Shown: positions 1 through 7,748 of the stretch, in pieces
How positions within the stretch are numbered: the stretch's first letter is position 1
Layout of the letters: each line of letters begins with the position of its first letter
NCBI GenBank assembly: GCA_947179295.1
Contig: CAMXAZ010000018.1
Location: 1 to 46,979 of the forward strand
Length of the DNA: 46,979 nucleotides
Source: an uncultured Muribaculaceae bacterium
Lineage (GTDB): Bacteria > Bacteroidota > Bacteroidia > Bacteroidales > Muribaculaceae
Direction: 5' to 3'
Position numbers and translations under genes: made by a program
The notes under the pieces: generated by a model
Told to the model about the DNA's origin: nothing
The model's database searches: none
The model's input: the letters and a program-made list of their open reading frames with translations, nothing else

Positions 1-92
1 TGATTGATTTGGCTGCCATAAAAATTTTATTGAATCAAATTTAAACAGTTTCTTATAGTGGAGATGAAATTCTGAAAGGGCATAAATGGCAA

Positions 93-854
93 TTGAAGAA
101 AGATCTCTTTCCATCTGCTCATTCTTATTTGTGTTGTGATGATCTTCCTGATGTGCGCCTGATCTTTACGAATACTAAATTGTACGATAGTAAGCGAGGT
201 GTGTATTTTGAACAGTCTAATATTCCTGATTTGAATGTTGATGGGAGGCCTGGAGGTTGTTATGGATTTATTTTTGATGGAAAAGGAGCATTGAAGAAAG
301 TTGCATACATGGACCCGGAGGTGACAAGGTCTGAGTTGGGGCGTCATAATGATAGTGGGATTGGTAAGCAAATTGCTGTAATTGCTTACAAGGAGAATTA
401 CCTTGATGTAAAATCGGCAGATAAAAAGGTGAAAGACTATATTACTCTTCAACTCGGCCTGAGGAAACGTACTGCTGCAGAGGAGCGGGAAGCTGATAGG
501 ATGACAACAGATATTGCAAATGCATTGCTGGGTCATACAAAAGCTTCTATGAAGTATGGTAATTCTCGCAAAGGAAGGGCTCAGAAAAATAAAAGTGCAA
601 AGCAGCTTATGGGGGCTATTTTGGGAGGAAGTTCAGGCTATAGCTCGGTCGGTGCTACATGGTGCGCAAGGGCTGAAGAGGAGTATGGCGCATACTTTAA
701 GAAATTATATAAGTTTGAGCGTATAGATGATACAAGATTCCGGGCTGTTTATGTGGATAAATCTATGACTCCGGTATTTGAGATTGAGTATAGTTTTTCT
801 GCGGGCTCTGACCCATATACAGCTGTGCAAAAAGCCACTGTGAAGAAACTATAG
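93..854 (+). CDS. Hypothetical protein with non-canonical start
   Basis: I do not recognise this protein (about 253 residues from a TTG at 93). The frame is already open from base 45, after a TAA at 42-44, and has no in-frame ATG until residue Met74. The start is therefore uncertain: TTG at 93, CTG at 72, or a gene whose 5' end has decayed. An ATG at 86 in another frame gives only 17 codons. Visible features are a soluble, mixed-charge composition, a Lys/Arg-rich stretch near residues 150-170 (about KGRAQKNKSAKQ), then a Gly/Ser-rich segment (GAILGGSSGYSS). There is no signal peptide or membrane segment from the TTG start. Base composition is more AT-rich than the kinase gene that follows, which may indicate an accessory gene. 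It ends about 75 bases before a bidirectional terminator. Confidence 0.6.
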   Translation: MKKDLFPSAHSYLCCDDLPDVRLIFTNTKLYDSKRGVYFEQSNIPDLNVDGRPGGCYGFIFDGKGALKKVAYMDPEVTRSELGRHNDSGIGKQIAVIAYKENYLDVKSADKKVKDYITLQLGLRKRTAAEEREADRMTTDIANALLGHTKASMKYGNSRKGRAQKNKSAKQLMGAILGGSSGYSSVGATWCARAEEEYGAYFKKLYKFERIDDTRFRAVYVDKSMTPVFEIEYSFSAGSDPYTAVQKATVKKL

Positions 855-928
855 AAATAGACTTTGGATAAGTGCTGCCTGGACTAAATAAGAGCTAAGG
901 TATCATTAGTAAGGATTATACTGCGGAG

Positions 929-956
929 CCGTCCCGATTTTTCGGGGCGGTTTCTT
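929..956. terminator. Intrinsic terminator between convergent genes
   Basis: An 8-bp GC-rich stem (CCGTCCCG / CGGGGCGG, one G-T pair) with a 6-base loop is followed on the plus strand by TTTCTT. It lies between the convergent hypothetical gene and the kinase gene, and overlaps the kinase stop codon. Confidence 0.7.
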
Positions 957-2574
957 ATTGGCGCTGGCGGAGGATTTCGCGCAGGCGGTTGATTTCGGCG
1001 TTTTCAATTTCGATGGCTTTTGACGGCACGTCATAGGCTTCGAGAGCCCATGATCCGTCGGCTGTCTGCCAGACTCTTTCGGAAACATTGTAGGGAACCG
1101 GGTTGGGGGAGAGGGGAGCGGGTTTGCCCACACGCGCGAATGCCTTCATCTCCTTGTCAAGTATCTCGGCGGTATGCTCCGTCTCGTATTTCTCGATGAA
1201 AGCCGCCATGCGGTTGCTGAACCAGGTTATGTGCTGCAACTGATGGTGCAACTGATGGGCCGAGTAGATCGGATAGAACCAGCGCATTGCCTCGTCTTTG
1301 GCATTGATGCGCCACAGACGTTTGCGCGCGTTGACATATGACCGCTGTGTCGACACCGTGTCGCACATATCCAGATGTCTCTGAAGATGTATGGCCGATA
1401 CCTGCTGGGTCTTCTCATAGAGGATGGCCAGCAGACTGTCGTTCTTGACAGCCGAGGTGGCCGGCGTCATGGCCGCGGGGTCGGCCTGAGTGAGCGGCAG
1501 AGGCTCCGTCAGGGGTGATGCAGCCATGTGGCCGGAGGGCTCTTCCGGCAAAAACTGCTTCTGAGTTGCAATCGGGGCGGATTCTGAGTAAGTGTCGGCC
1601 GATGGACGGATGTCGGCTGTGGGAATTGCAGAGCGCGCCGTATCGGTGTCATACCGGGCGGAGTTTTCTGTAATTGCAGTTGGTGGCGGAGCCGGAGTTT
1701 CGACCGGAAGTCTGGTCACGTCAGAGTCTGACGGCCACAGGCAGATAGTGGCGGTTGCGGCGATGGCGGCGATGGCTGAGATGATGGCCGCTGTTTTGCC
1801 GCGCTTCATGGCTTTACGCCGGCGGTCGATCAGCAGCGGAATCGAGCCGGCCGATCCGGGGCGCATGTCGGGATTCTCCGCGGTGCATTTTCCGGCAACG
1901 GCAAGCGCCGCCTTGTCGTCAGGCAGAAGTTCGCCTATGATGCGGCCTATGGCAAAGACGTCGATTCTCGGATCGGTTGGAGCCTCCGTGGCAAACTGTT
2001 CGGGAGCGGCATAGCGGGGAGTTCCGGCCGAAGCCTTCATGGCGCTCCACACATCGCCGTCGGCCGCTCCGAAATCAATCAGTCTTACCGTGTGTCCGCG
2101 GCGGGTCAGCATGATGTTTGAGGGTTTCAGGTCGCGGTGGACCAGCCCCTGTGAATGTATGTAGTCCACGGCGTCGCAGATCTCCCGGAGTATGCGCAGC
2201 CGCTCCTCTAAGGGCGGAAGCTCCACGGAGCCGAGGAGCTCTTTGAGCGAGGGACCGTCGACAAACTCGCAGATAATCGTGTCGCCAAGCCCGTCGACAG
2301 GCTCATGGCTGATGGTCTGCGCTATGTTGGGGTGGGAGAGACCGAAGCCGATCTCGAACTCCTTGCGGAGCAGCGCACGGTGTAGAGGCGAGGCGGAGTA
2401 GACCGGGAGGAGAGTCTTGACGGCCACGTGGCGTCCGTAGCGCGAGGCGCGTATCACCCGGCACCATCCTGCGGCAGAGCTGTGGATCTCGGCACCCAGA
2501 CGTATGACATTGTCAAAAATCATATCGTCTGCGCCGATAAAACCGGAATCTGTGATGGTGCTGGCTGATGTCAT
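955..2574 (-). CDS. Membrane-anchored Ser/Thr protein kinase (Hanks type)
   Basis: This encodes a 539-residue eukaryotic-like Ser/Thr kinase. Family landmarks visible in order are the VAVK lysine (K53), the catalytic loop HRDLKPSN (H146-N153), DFG (D167) and APEQ (190-193). The glycine-rich loop is degenerate (LGAEIHSSAAG), but the ATP-binding Lys and catalytic Asp are kept, so activity is likely. A basic stretch (RRRKAMKRGK) precedes one transmembrane helix at about 261-280. After it comes a Pro/Ala/Thr-rich linker and a roughly 150-residue C-terminal domain that I do not recognise; it should be outside the cytoplasm. This resembles PknB-type sensor kinases, but no PASTA repeats are visible. 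It is monocistronic with its own promoter, and no phosphatase or substrate gene is adjacent. Confidence 0.9.
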   Translation of the reverse strand: MTSASTITDSGFIGADDMIFDNVIRLGAEIHSSAAGWCRVIRASRYGRHVAVKTLLPVYSASPLHRALLRKEFEIGFGLSHPNIAQTISHEPVDGLGDTIICEFVDGPSLKELLGSVELPPLEERLRILREICDAVDYIHSQGLVHRDLKPSNIMLTRRGHTVRLIDFGAADGDVWSAMKASAGTPRYAAPEQFATEAPTDPRIDVFAIGRIIGELLPDDKAALAVAGKCTAENPDMRPGSAGSIPLLIDRRRKAMKRGKTAAIISAIAAIAATATICLWPSDSDVTRLPVETPAPPPTAITENSARYDTDTARSAIPTADIRPSADTYSESAPIATQKQFLPEEPSGHMAASPLTEPLPLTQADPAAMTPATSAVKNDSLLAILYEKTQQVSAIHLQRHLDMCDTVSTQRSYVNARKRLWRINAKDEAMRWFYPIYSAHQLHHQLQHITWFSNRMAAFIEKYETEHTAEILDKEMKAFARVGKPAPLSPNPVPYNVSERVWQTADGSWALEAYDVPSKAIEIENAEINRLREILRQRQ

Positions 2575-2629
2575 GTCTGAGATGGCTCTGGCGGTGGTTT
2601 GCAGGCTGTTATTAGCCTTTGACGGTATG

Positions 2630-2663
2630 CAAAATTAGCGAAAAAAATCCGAAGGGCCACAAA
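2630..2663 (-). promoter_or_regulatory. Bacteroidetes promoter for the kinase gene
   Basis: Reading the minus strand, the -7 box TAATTTTG (complement of 2630-2637) is preceded by TTTG (complement of 2660-2663) at 22 bases. It lies about 55 bases before the kinase start. The spacing is slightly long for the TTTG/TAnnTTTG consensus. Confidence 0.55.
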
Positions 2664-2687
2664 AATATGCAGTCCGGTTAAAATTTT

Positions 2688-2719
2688 TTTGGTGGATATT
2701 TGGAAAATGCTTACCTTTG
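2688..2719 (+). promoter_or_regulatory. Bacteroidetes promoter for tRNA-Pro
   Basis: TTTG at 2688-2691, a 20-base spacer, then TACCTTTG at 2712-2719. This matches the TTTG-N19..21-TAnnTTTG consensus and puts the transcription start some 35 bases before the tRNA. Confidence 0.75.
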
Positions 2720-2761
2720 TGGTCGCAAAAAGATGCCACGTTACACGCATTTTTAATTGTT

Positions 2762-2834
2762 CGGGGTGTAGCACAGTTGGCAGCGCGCCACGTTCGGGAC
2801 GTGGAGGTCGGAAGTTCGAGTCTTCTCACCCCGA
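2762..2834 (+). tRNA. tRNA-Pro (anticodon CGG)
   Basis: A 73-base cloverleaf folds by hand. The acceptor stem is CGGGGTG / CACCCCG. The D arm is GCAC / GCGC with one A-C mismatch and the invariant GG. The anticodon stem CCACG / CGTGG closes the loop TTCGGGA, giving anticodon CGG (reads Pro CCG). The T stem is GGAAG / CTTCT with loop TTCGAGT. The discriminator base is A. CCA is not encoded, since the bases after it read CAA, so it must be added after transcription. Confidence 0.95.
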
Positions 2835-2845
2835 CAAAATTGCTT

Positions 2846-2885
2846 CATACAAGGTTGCCGCCCTGCAGAGCAGCAACCTTGTATG
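2846..2885 (+). terminator. Perfect hairpin downstream of tRNA-Pro
   Basis: A perfect 13-bp stem (CATACAAGGTTGC / GCAACCTTGTATG) with a 14-base loop begins 12 bases after the tRNA. There is no T-run after it, so it may be a processing or non-canonical termination structure. Confidence 0.45.
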
Positions 2886-2937
2886 GCGTAAAACAACCGC
2901 CTGTTGCAGGGGAATGCAAGGTTTTGGGAGTCATTGT

Positions 2938-2968
2938 TTTGATTTCTGAAACTTTTTGCCTAACTTTG
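2938..2968 (+). promoter_or_regulatory. Promoter of the yceD-rpmF-fabH operon
   Basis: TTTG at 2938-2941, a 19-base spacer and TAACTTTG at 2961-2968, about 25 bases before the GTG start of the YceD-like gene. Confidence 0.75.
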
Positions 2969-2993
2969 CACAGTTTTTTCAATCAATACAGTC

Positions 2994-3599
2994 GTGGGAA
3001 AATTTTCAGAATTCCGCCTTCCGTTGAAAACCATACCTGAGGGAGTTCAAGAATTTGAATATCACTTGGGCAAGCAGTTTTTTGTCAACATGGAAAGCGC
3101 TGACATACACGATGCCGACCTGCAGGTGAAGCTGACAGTCACTCACAAGCATGACATCTATGATCTTGCTTTCAAAGTGACAGGCACCGTCACCCTGATC
3201 TGCGACCGCTGTCTTGACGACCTGATCCAGCCCATCGAGGCCGACTATGAGATAGCCGTCAAGTATGGCGACGACTATTCGGAGACCGATGAACTCCTCA
3301 TCATCCCCGAAAGCGACAACTGGCTCAACGTGTCGTATATGATCTTCGACACCGCCTCGCTTGCCATACCGGTCAAGCACGTGCATCCGCTCGGCAAGTG
3401 CAACCGCGCCATGAGCGCCCTGCTGCGCAAACACCGGGCCACGAAGATCGACGACGAAGATGCCGAGCTCACCGACCAGCTCATGGACGAGATGGACTCG
3501 ATGGATTCAGCCCCCAATTCGCCGGCCGAAGAGCCGCAGCAGACCGACTCACGCTGGGACGCCCTCAAAAAACTGAGCACCGACAGCGCGGAAGACTAA
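2994..3599 (+). CDS. YceD/DUF177 family protein
   Basis: A 201-residue protein of the DUF177 (YceD) family, which is almost always encoded immediately before rpmF and has been linked to 23S rRNA and L32 accumulation. The conserved CDRCL motif sits at about residues 69-73, a typical YceD landmark. The C-terminal 50 residues are acidic and disordered-looking (EDAELTDQLMDEMDSMDS). The start is GTG at 2994; it is just downstream of a consensus promoter, so no earlier start is needed. Spacing to rpmF is 71 bases. Function at the molecular level is not established. Confidence 0.88.
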   Translation: MGKFSEFRLPLKTIPEGVQEFEYHLGKQFFVNMESADIHDADLQVKLTVTHKHDIYDLAFKVTGTVTLICDRCLDDLIQPIEADYEIAVKYGDDYSETDELLIIPESDNWLNVSYMIFDTASLAIPVKHVHPLGKCNRAMSALLRKHRATKIDDEDAELTDQLMDEMDSMDSAPNSPAEEPQQTDSRWDALKKLSTDSAED

Positions 3600-3670
3600 A
3601 ACAGCAACATAAACAGAAAAACGAGATATTTTCACATTTCATCAGCAAAACAAAAAATAATAAATAAATC

Positions 3671-3856
3671 ATGGCACATCCTAAACGCAAGCAATCAAAG
3701 ACCCGCACAGCTAAACGCCGTACTCACGACAAGGCTGTAGTTCCCACCCTGGCCCTCTGCCCCAACTGCGGCTCATGGCACCTCTATCACACCGTATGCG
3801 GTGAGTGTGGCTACTACCGCGGACGCATCGCCATCGAAAAGACCGCTGCTGTCTAA
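3671..3856 (+). CDS. rpmF: 50S ribosomal protein L32
   Basis: A 61-residue ribosomal protein L32, the usual family length. The N-terminus is the typical [17 protein letters not shown] basic segment. A four-cysteine zinc ribbon follows (CPNC at about residues 36-39 and CGEC at about 49-52), so this is the zinc-binding C+ paralogue. It sits between the yceD-like gene and fabH, the conserved order in many bacteria that couples ribosome and fatty-acid supply. Confidence 0.97.
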   Translation: MAHPKRKQSKTRTAKRRTHDKAVVPTLALCPNCGSWHLYHTVCGECGYYRGRIAIEKTAAV

Positions 3857-3877
3857 GCGGAAAGGTAACAGAAATCT

Positions 3878-3906
3878 CGCACGGGTTCGCTGACGCGGCC
3901 CGTGCG
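3878..3906 (+). other. Intercistronic hairpin between rpmF and fabH
   Basis: A perfect 8-bp stem (CGCACGGG / CCCGTGCG) with a 13-base loop lies 21 bases after the rpmF stop. Only a short CTTTTG follows, so it could be a partial attenuator or an mRNA-stability structure separating high rpmF from lower fabH expression. That role is inferred. Confidence 0.4.
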
Positions 3907-3984
3907 CAGACTTTTGTATCCCTACAGATTCAGACTCCCCGCCTCGCTCCTCATCCTCAATTCCTATTAAAAAGAAATTTTGTT

Positions 3985-4968
3985 ATGCTTAACGCTCGCA
4001 TCGCCGGACTCGCGTCCTATGCCCCTGAAGATATCCTCGACAACGAAATGCTGTCGAAGATGGTCGACACCAACGATGAGTGGATCACTACCCGTGTCGG
4101 CATAAAGGAACGTCGAATCCTCCGTGAGCCCGGAAAAGGCTCCTCATATCTCGGCATCAAAGCTGTTGAGAAACTCCTCGAATCAACCGGTACAAAACCT
4201 GAAGAAGTAGACCTTCTCATCTGTGCCACCTCAAACCCCGACTATCGTTTCCCCTCCACAGGTTCTATCATAGCTCACCAGCTCGGAATGAAAAACGCAT
4301 ATTCCTATGACCTCCAGGCAGCCTGCGCCGGCTTCCTCGTGGCATTGGAAGACGGCTCCGCCTATGTCCGTTCCGGTCTGCGCAAAAAAGTGGTTGTTGT
4401 AGCCGCTGAAAAAATGTCGTCAATGACAAACTATCAGGACCGCGCCACCTGCCCCCTCTTCGGCGACGGTGCAGGCGCAATGCTCCTCGAACCCACTGAA
4501 GAAAACGTAGGCATCATCGACGGCGTGTTCCACGTCGACGGCGAAGGCCTCGAACACCTCTGGATGCCCGCCGGAGGCTCTGTGCTCCCCGCTTCTCACG
4601 AAACAGTCGACGCACAGCAGCACTTCGTCATCCAGGATGGCCGCAACGTCTACAAGAACGCTGTCACCGATATGCTCGACTCATCTCTTGAAGTGATGGG
4701 CCGCAACGATCTGACTGTCGACAACATTGACTGGTTCGTCTCTCACCAGGCCAACCTCCGCATCATCGAGGCCGTCGGCTCGCGTCTCGGCATCGACAAT
4801 GACAAGGTGCTTGTCAACATCGAGAAATACGGCAACACATCTGCAGCTTCAATCCCCCTCTGCCTTGACGAGCACAAAGACAAGCTCAAGAAAGGCGACC
4901 GCCTGATTCTCACCGCCTTCGGTGCAGGCTTCACTTGGGGCGCAATGTATATCGTCTGGGATCTCTGA
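3985..4968 (+). CDS. fabH: 3-oxoacyl-ACP synthase III (KASIII)
   Basis: FabH starts fatty-acid elongation by condensing acyl-CoA with malonyl-ACP. From the ATG at 3985 the protein is 327 residues, normal for the family. The Cys-His-Asn triad is visible: AACAGF (C114), HQAN (H254) and GNTSAAS (N284). The frame is open upstream to 3805, but that part overlaps rpmF and has no FabH similarity, so 3985 is chosen. It follows rpmF in the same direction and is separated from era by a terminator-like hairpin. Position right after yceD-rpmF is the standard arrangement. Confidence 0.97.
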   Translation: MLNARIAGLASYAPEDILDNEMLSKMVDTNDEWITTRVGIKERRILREPGKGSSYLGIKAVEKLLESTGTKPEEVDLLICATSNPDYRFPSTGSIIAHQLGMKNAYSYDLQAACAGFLVALEDGSAYVRSGLRKKVVVVAAEKMSSMTNYQDRATCPLFGDGAGAMLLEPTEENVGIIDGVFHVDGEGLEHLWMPAGGSVLPASHETVDAQQHFVIQDGRNVYKNAVTDMLDSSLEVMGRNDLTVDNIDWFVSHQANLRIIEAVGSRLGIDNDKVLVNIEKYGNTSAASIPLCLDEHKDKLKKGDRLILTAFGAGFTWGAMYIVWDL

Positions 4969-5002
4969 TCAGGCTTCAGCCCGACAGATGAAACTTTTTA
5001 AT

Positions 5003-5032
5003 AAAATAGCATCTTTTAAGGTGCTATTTTTG
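5003..5032 (+). terminator. Terminator after fabH
   Basis: AAAATAGCA (5003-5011) and TGCTATTTT (5022-5030) form a 9-bp stem with a 10-base loop and a T-run on the 3' side. A TATATTTG -7 box for era follows at 5035-5042. Confidence 0.65.
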
Positions 5033-5034
5033 TT

Positions 5035-5042
5035 TATATTTG
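5035..5042 (+). promoter_or_regulatory. -7 box upstream of era
   Basis: TATATTTG matches TAnnTTTG, 45 bases before the era start and immediately after the fabH terminator. No convincing -33 TTTG is seen at the right distance. Confidence 0.45.
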
Positions 5043-5087
5043 CAGCAGGTGATATTGCCTTATACAAACTAAACAACAGAGAAATAT

Positions 5088-5972
5088 ATGGAACATAAAG
5101 CCGGATTTGTCAATATAGTCGGTAACCCGAATGTAGGAAAGTCAACCCTGATGAACGACCTCGTCGGCGAGCGCATCAGTATCATAACCTCAAAGGCGCA
5201 GACCACCCGTCACCGCATCATGGGTATCGTCAACACGCCTGACTACCAGATAGTATTTTCCGACACCCCCGGAGTTCTTCAGCCGAAATACAAACTCCAG
5301 GAAAGTATGCTCAACTTCAGCGAAGGCGCTCTGGTCGATGCTGACGTGCTTGTCTACGTGACCGACGTGGTGGAAGACCCGTCTAAAAACGCCGACTTCC
5401 TCGCCAAGGTGGCCAAAGAAAAGATGCCCGTGCTTCTGGTCATCAACAAGATCGATCTTGTGAAAGTCCAGGTCGAGCTTGAGGAACTCACTCAGCGCTG
5501 GCAGCAGATTCTTCCGCAGGCTGAAATCTTCCCCGTCTCGGCTAAGGAACACTTCAACGTCGACAATCTTCTGAAGCGCATCGTCGAACTGCTCCCGGTC
5601 TCCGCTCCCTACTTCGGAAAAGACGCGCTTACCGACAAGCCGGCCAGATTCTTTGTCACCGAGATCATCCGCGAGAAAATCCTCACCCTCTATGACAAGG
5701 AAATCCCCTACTCGGTGGAAGTCATAGTGGAGAAATTCGAAGAAAAGGAAAACTCCATCCACATCATGGCCGTGATCTACGTAGAGCGTGACAGCCAGAA
5801 GGGCATCATCATCGGCCATCAGGGAAGCAAGATCAAAAAGGTTGGCATGGAAGCCCGCAAGGACATCGAGAAGTTCTTTGACAAGAGCGTGTTCCTCGAA
5901 CTCTTTGTGAAAGTCGAACCCAACTGGCGTAACCGCGAGAACAAGCTCCGCTCGTTCGGCTATATGGAATAA
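5088..5972 (+). CDS. era: GTPase Era
   Basis: A 294-residue Era GTPase, which binds the 3' end of 16S rRNA and assists 30S assembly. GTPase motifs are G1 GNPNVGKST (12-20), G3 DTPG (59-62), G4 NKID (120-123) and G5 SAK (151-153). The C-terminal KH RNA-binding domain carries the HQGSKIKKVG motif at about 245-254. Length is normal. In many Bacteroidales, der (engA) follows era; here an unrelated Fe-S enzyme gene follows after about 290 bases. Confidence 0.97.
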   Translation: MEHKAGFVNIVGNPNVGKSTLMNDLVGERISIITSKAQTTRHRIMGIVNTPDYQIVFSDTPGVLQPKYKLQESMLNFSEGALVDADVLVYVTDVVEDPSKNADFLAKVAKEKMPVLLVINKIDLVKVQVELEELTQRWQQILPQAEIFPVSAKEHFNVDNLLKRIVELLPVSAPYFGKDALTDKPARFFVTEIIREKILTLYDKEIPYSVEVIVEKFEEKENSIHIMAVIYVERDSQKGIIIGHQGSKIKKVGMEARKDIEKFFDKSVFLELFVKVEPNWRNRENKLRSFGYME

Positions 5973-5982
5973 TCGGCAGACC

Positions 5983-6020
5983 CCGTCGGGAGGATGTCTG
6001 ACATACTTCCGACGGTCGGT
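5983..6020 (+). terminator. Possible weak terminator after era
   Basis: CCGTCGG (5983-5989) pairs with CCGACGG (6009-6015), with an inner TGT/ACA pairing, and is followed by TCGGTTTC. There is no clean T-run. The rest of the 5973-6265 gap holds only the next promoter and leader. Confidence 0.4.
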
Positions 6021-6132
6021 TTCGCATTGATTCCGGTGGCGCGAAGTCTCGATTGAGGCATCGCGCCATTGCTGTATAAGCATCCTGTTGGCGTAAAATT
6101 TACAAAGATGGAAAATATTCTGCGCCTGAATG

Positions 6133-6164
6133 CTTGTAGATGCAGCCCAAATACAGTAACTTTG
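6133..6164 (+). promoter_or_regulatory. Promoter of the desulfidase-like gene
   Basis: CTTG (6133-6136), a 20-base spacer and TAACTTTG (6157-6164). It predicts a leader of about 95 bases and supports the ATG at 6266 over upstream in-frame starts. Confidence 0.65.
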
Positions 6165-6265
6165 CTCCTGTTGAACGCAACATTTCGAGGCTGATTGGAA
6201 TCCAGCTTTATTCCGGCCCTATAACAACCTCTAAATTCTGCTACCTAATTCAAGAAAAACAGTGT

Positions 6266-7549
6266 ATGGTAAACAAGTCTGAAAGAGAGAAAATCATAGC
6301 TCTCATCAACCGCGAAGTCGTGCCGGCCATCGGGTGTACCGAGCCGGTGGCAGTGGCTTTGTGCGTGGCCAAGGCCACTGAGATCCTCGGCACAGTCCCC
6401 GCGAAGATCGAAGTGGCCCTGAGTGGCAACATGCTTAAAAACGCAATGGGTGTCGGCATACCGGGAACCGGAATGATAGGCCTGCCGATCGCTATGGCGC
6501 TTGGAGCCTTGGTCGGGAAATCGTCCTACGGGCTTGAAGTGCTCCGTGATGTCAATGACGAGGCCGTGAAGCGTGGCTGCAAGTTCATTGACGAGGGTCG
6601 CATTTCTATCAGCCATGCAGCAGACGCACCGTCGAATCTTCACATTGATGTAGTAGTGCGGGCTGAAAACGGTGACAGCGCTCGTGCCGTGATCTCCTGC
6701 GAGCACACTCACTTTATTCTGCTTCAGCGAAACGGCGAGACAAGCTTTGAAGAAAGCGCCGCCGACACTGCCGCTGAAACTGCAGAGGATATCGCGCTTG
6801 ACCTTGCCACAGTCTATGAATTTGCCACAGAGACTCCGCTTGACGAAATCTCCTTCATTCTTGAAGCCAAAAAACTGAACATGGCAGCCGCGCAGACCGC
6901 ACTTTCGGGTGACTACGGCCATTCGCTGGGTGCCACAATAAAAAAATCAGGACTGAAATATTACGGCGACACCCCCGTCGCACACATGATATCCTACACC
7001 TCCGCGGCTTGCGATGCCCGCATGGGAGGTGCCCCCGTGGCTGTTATGTCGAACTCCGGAAGCGGCAATCAGGGCATCACGGCTACAATGCCCGTGGTGA
7101 GCTTCGCCGCTGACATGGAGGCAAGCGAGGAGCAGACCATCCGCGCACTCGTGCTCAGCCATCTCACCAGCATCTACATCAAGCAGAGCCTTGGCCGCCT
7201 CTCGGCCCTCTGCGGTTGTGTCGTGGCTTCGACCGGAGCCTCGGCTGCTATAGTCTATCTGATGGGCGGAGGCTATGCCGAAGTCTGTGCCGCAGTCAAG
7301 AACATGGTGGCCAACCTCACAGGCATGATCTGCGACGGCGCCAAACCATCGTGCGCCCTGAAAATATCATCGGGAGTCTCTACCGCCATGATGTCGGCCA
7401 TGCTTGCCATGAACGGCAAGTGCGTGACCTCCACCGAAGGCATTATCAGCGACGATGTGGACGCTACAATTCATAATCTGACATCAATCGGACGCGAGGC
7501 CATGACAGAGACCGACCGTCTGGTGCTGCAGATCATGACTTCTAAGTAA
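6266..7549 (+). CDS. L-cysteine desulfidase / L-serine dehydratase-like Fe-S enzyme (UPF0597, CyuA/YhaM family)
   Basis: A 427-residue member of the UPF0597 family, which includes archaeal L-cysteine desulfidase and E. coli CyuA. Members break down L-cysteine to pyruvate, ammonia and sulfide, or act on serine, using a [4Fe-4S] cluster. The signature GCTEPVAVAL lies at residues 23-32. Further conserved cysteines occur in SAACDARMGG, LCGCVVAS and ICDGAKPSCALK, consistent with cluster ligands. The frame is open upstream to 6140, but the promoter -7 box lies inside that stretch, so 6266 is chosen. It is a single-gene unit with a terminator. The substrate cannot be settled from sequence. Confidence 0.88.
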   Translation: MVNKSEREKIIALINREVVPAIGCTEPVAVALCVAKATEILGTVPAKIEVALSGNMLKNAMGVGIPGTGMIGLPIAMALGALVGKSSYGLEVLRDVNDEAVKRGCKFIDEGRISISHAADAPSNLHIDVVVRAENGDSARAVISCEHTHFILLQRNGETSFEESAADTAAETAEDIALDLATVYEFATETPLDEISFILEAKKLNMAAAQTALSGDYGHSLGATIKKSGLKYYGDTPVAHMISYTSAACDARMGGAPVAVMSNSGSGNQGITATMPVVSFAADMEASEEQTIRALVLSHLTSIYIKQSLGRLSALCGCVVASTGASAAIVYLMGGGYAEVCAAVKNMVANLTGMICDGAKPSCALKISSGVSTAMMSAMLAMNGKCVTSTEGIISDDVDATIHNLTSIGREAMTETDRLVLQIMTSK

Positions 7550-7582
7550 GACGCTATATCTATTCTCATACTTATCTGAATG

Positions 7583-7623
7583 GTCCCTGCTTCAGCGTGG
7601 TGTTGAGGCGGGGACACCTTTTT
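7583..7623 (+). terminator. Terminator of the desulfidase-like gene
   Basis: A 12-bp stem with two G-T pairs (7583-7594 with 7604-7615), a 9-base loop, and a T5 tract at 7619-7623. Confidence 0.75.
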
Positions 7624-7684
7624 ACGGCAAAATCAGCGCCTTTGCGGCAAGTCAGCGCCCGGCGCTGCGTCATAGACATAAAGC

Positions 7685-7721
7685 AAGACATCCGGCCTCC
7701 CTGACGGAAGCCGGATGTCTT
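7685..7721. terminator. Bidirectional terminator before glgP 3' end
   Basis: A perfect 12-bp stem (AAGACATCCGGC / GCCGGATGTCTT) with a 13-base loop, flanked by short A and T tracts. It can serve glgP on the minus strand and back up the plus-strand terminator. Confidence 0.75.
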
Positions 7722-7748
7722 TCAGATGTGTGATGCGGAATCGTCTGA

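Noticed and set aside
2689-3040. Plus-strand frames running through the tRNA-Pro gene
   Set aside because: They cross a clear tRNA, a hairpin and two promoters; coding here is accidental.
5190-6083. A 297-codon minus-strand frame opposite era
   Set aside because: It is a mirror of the real era gene on the other strand, with no recognisable motifs and His/Asp-rich composition from antisense codons.
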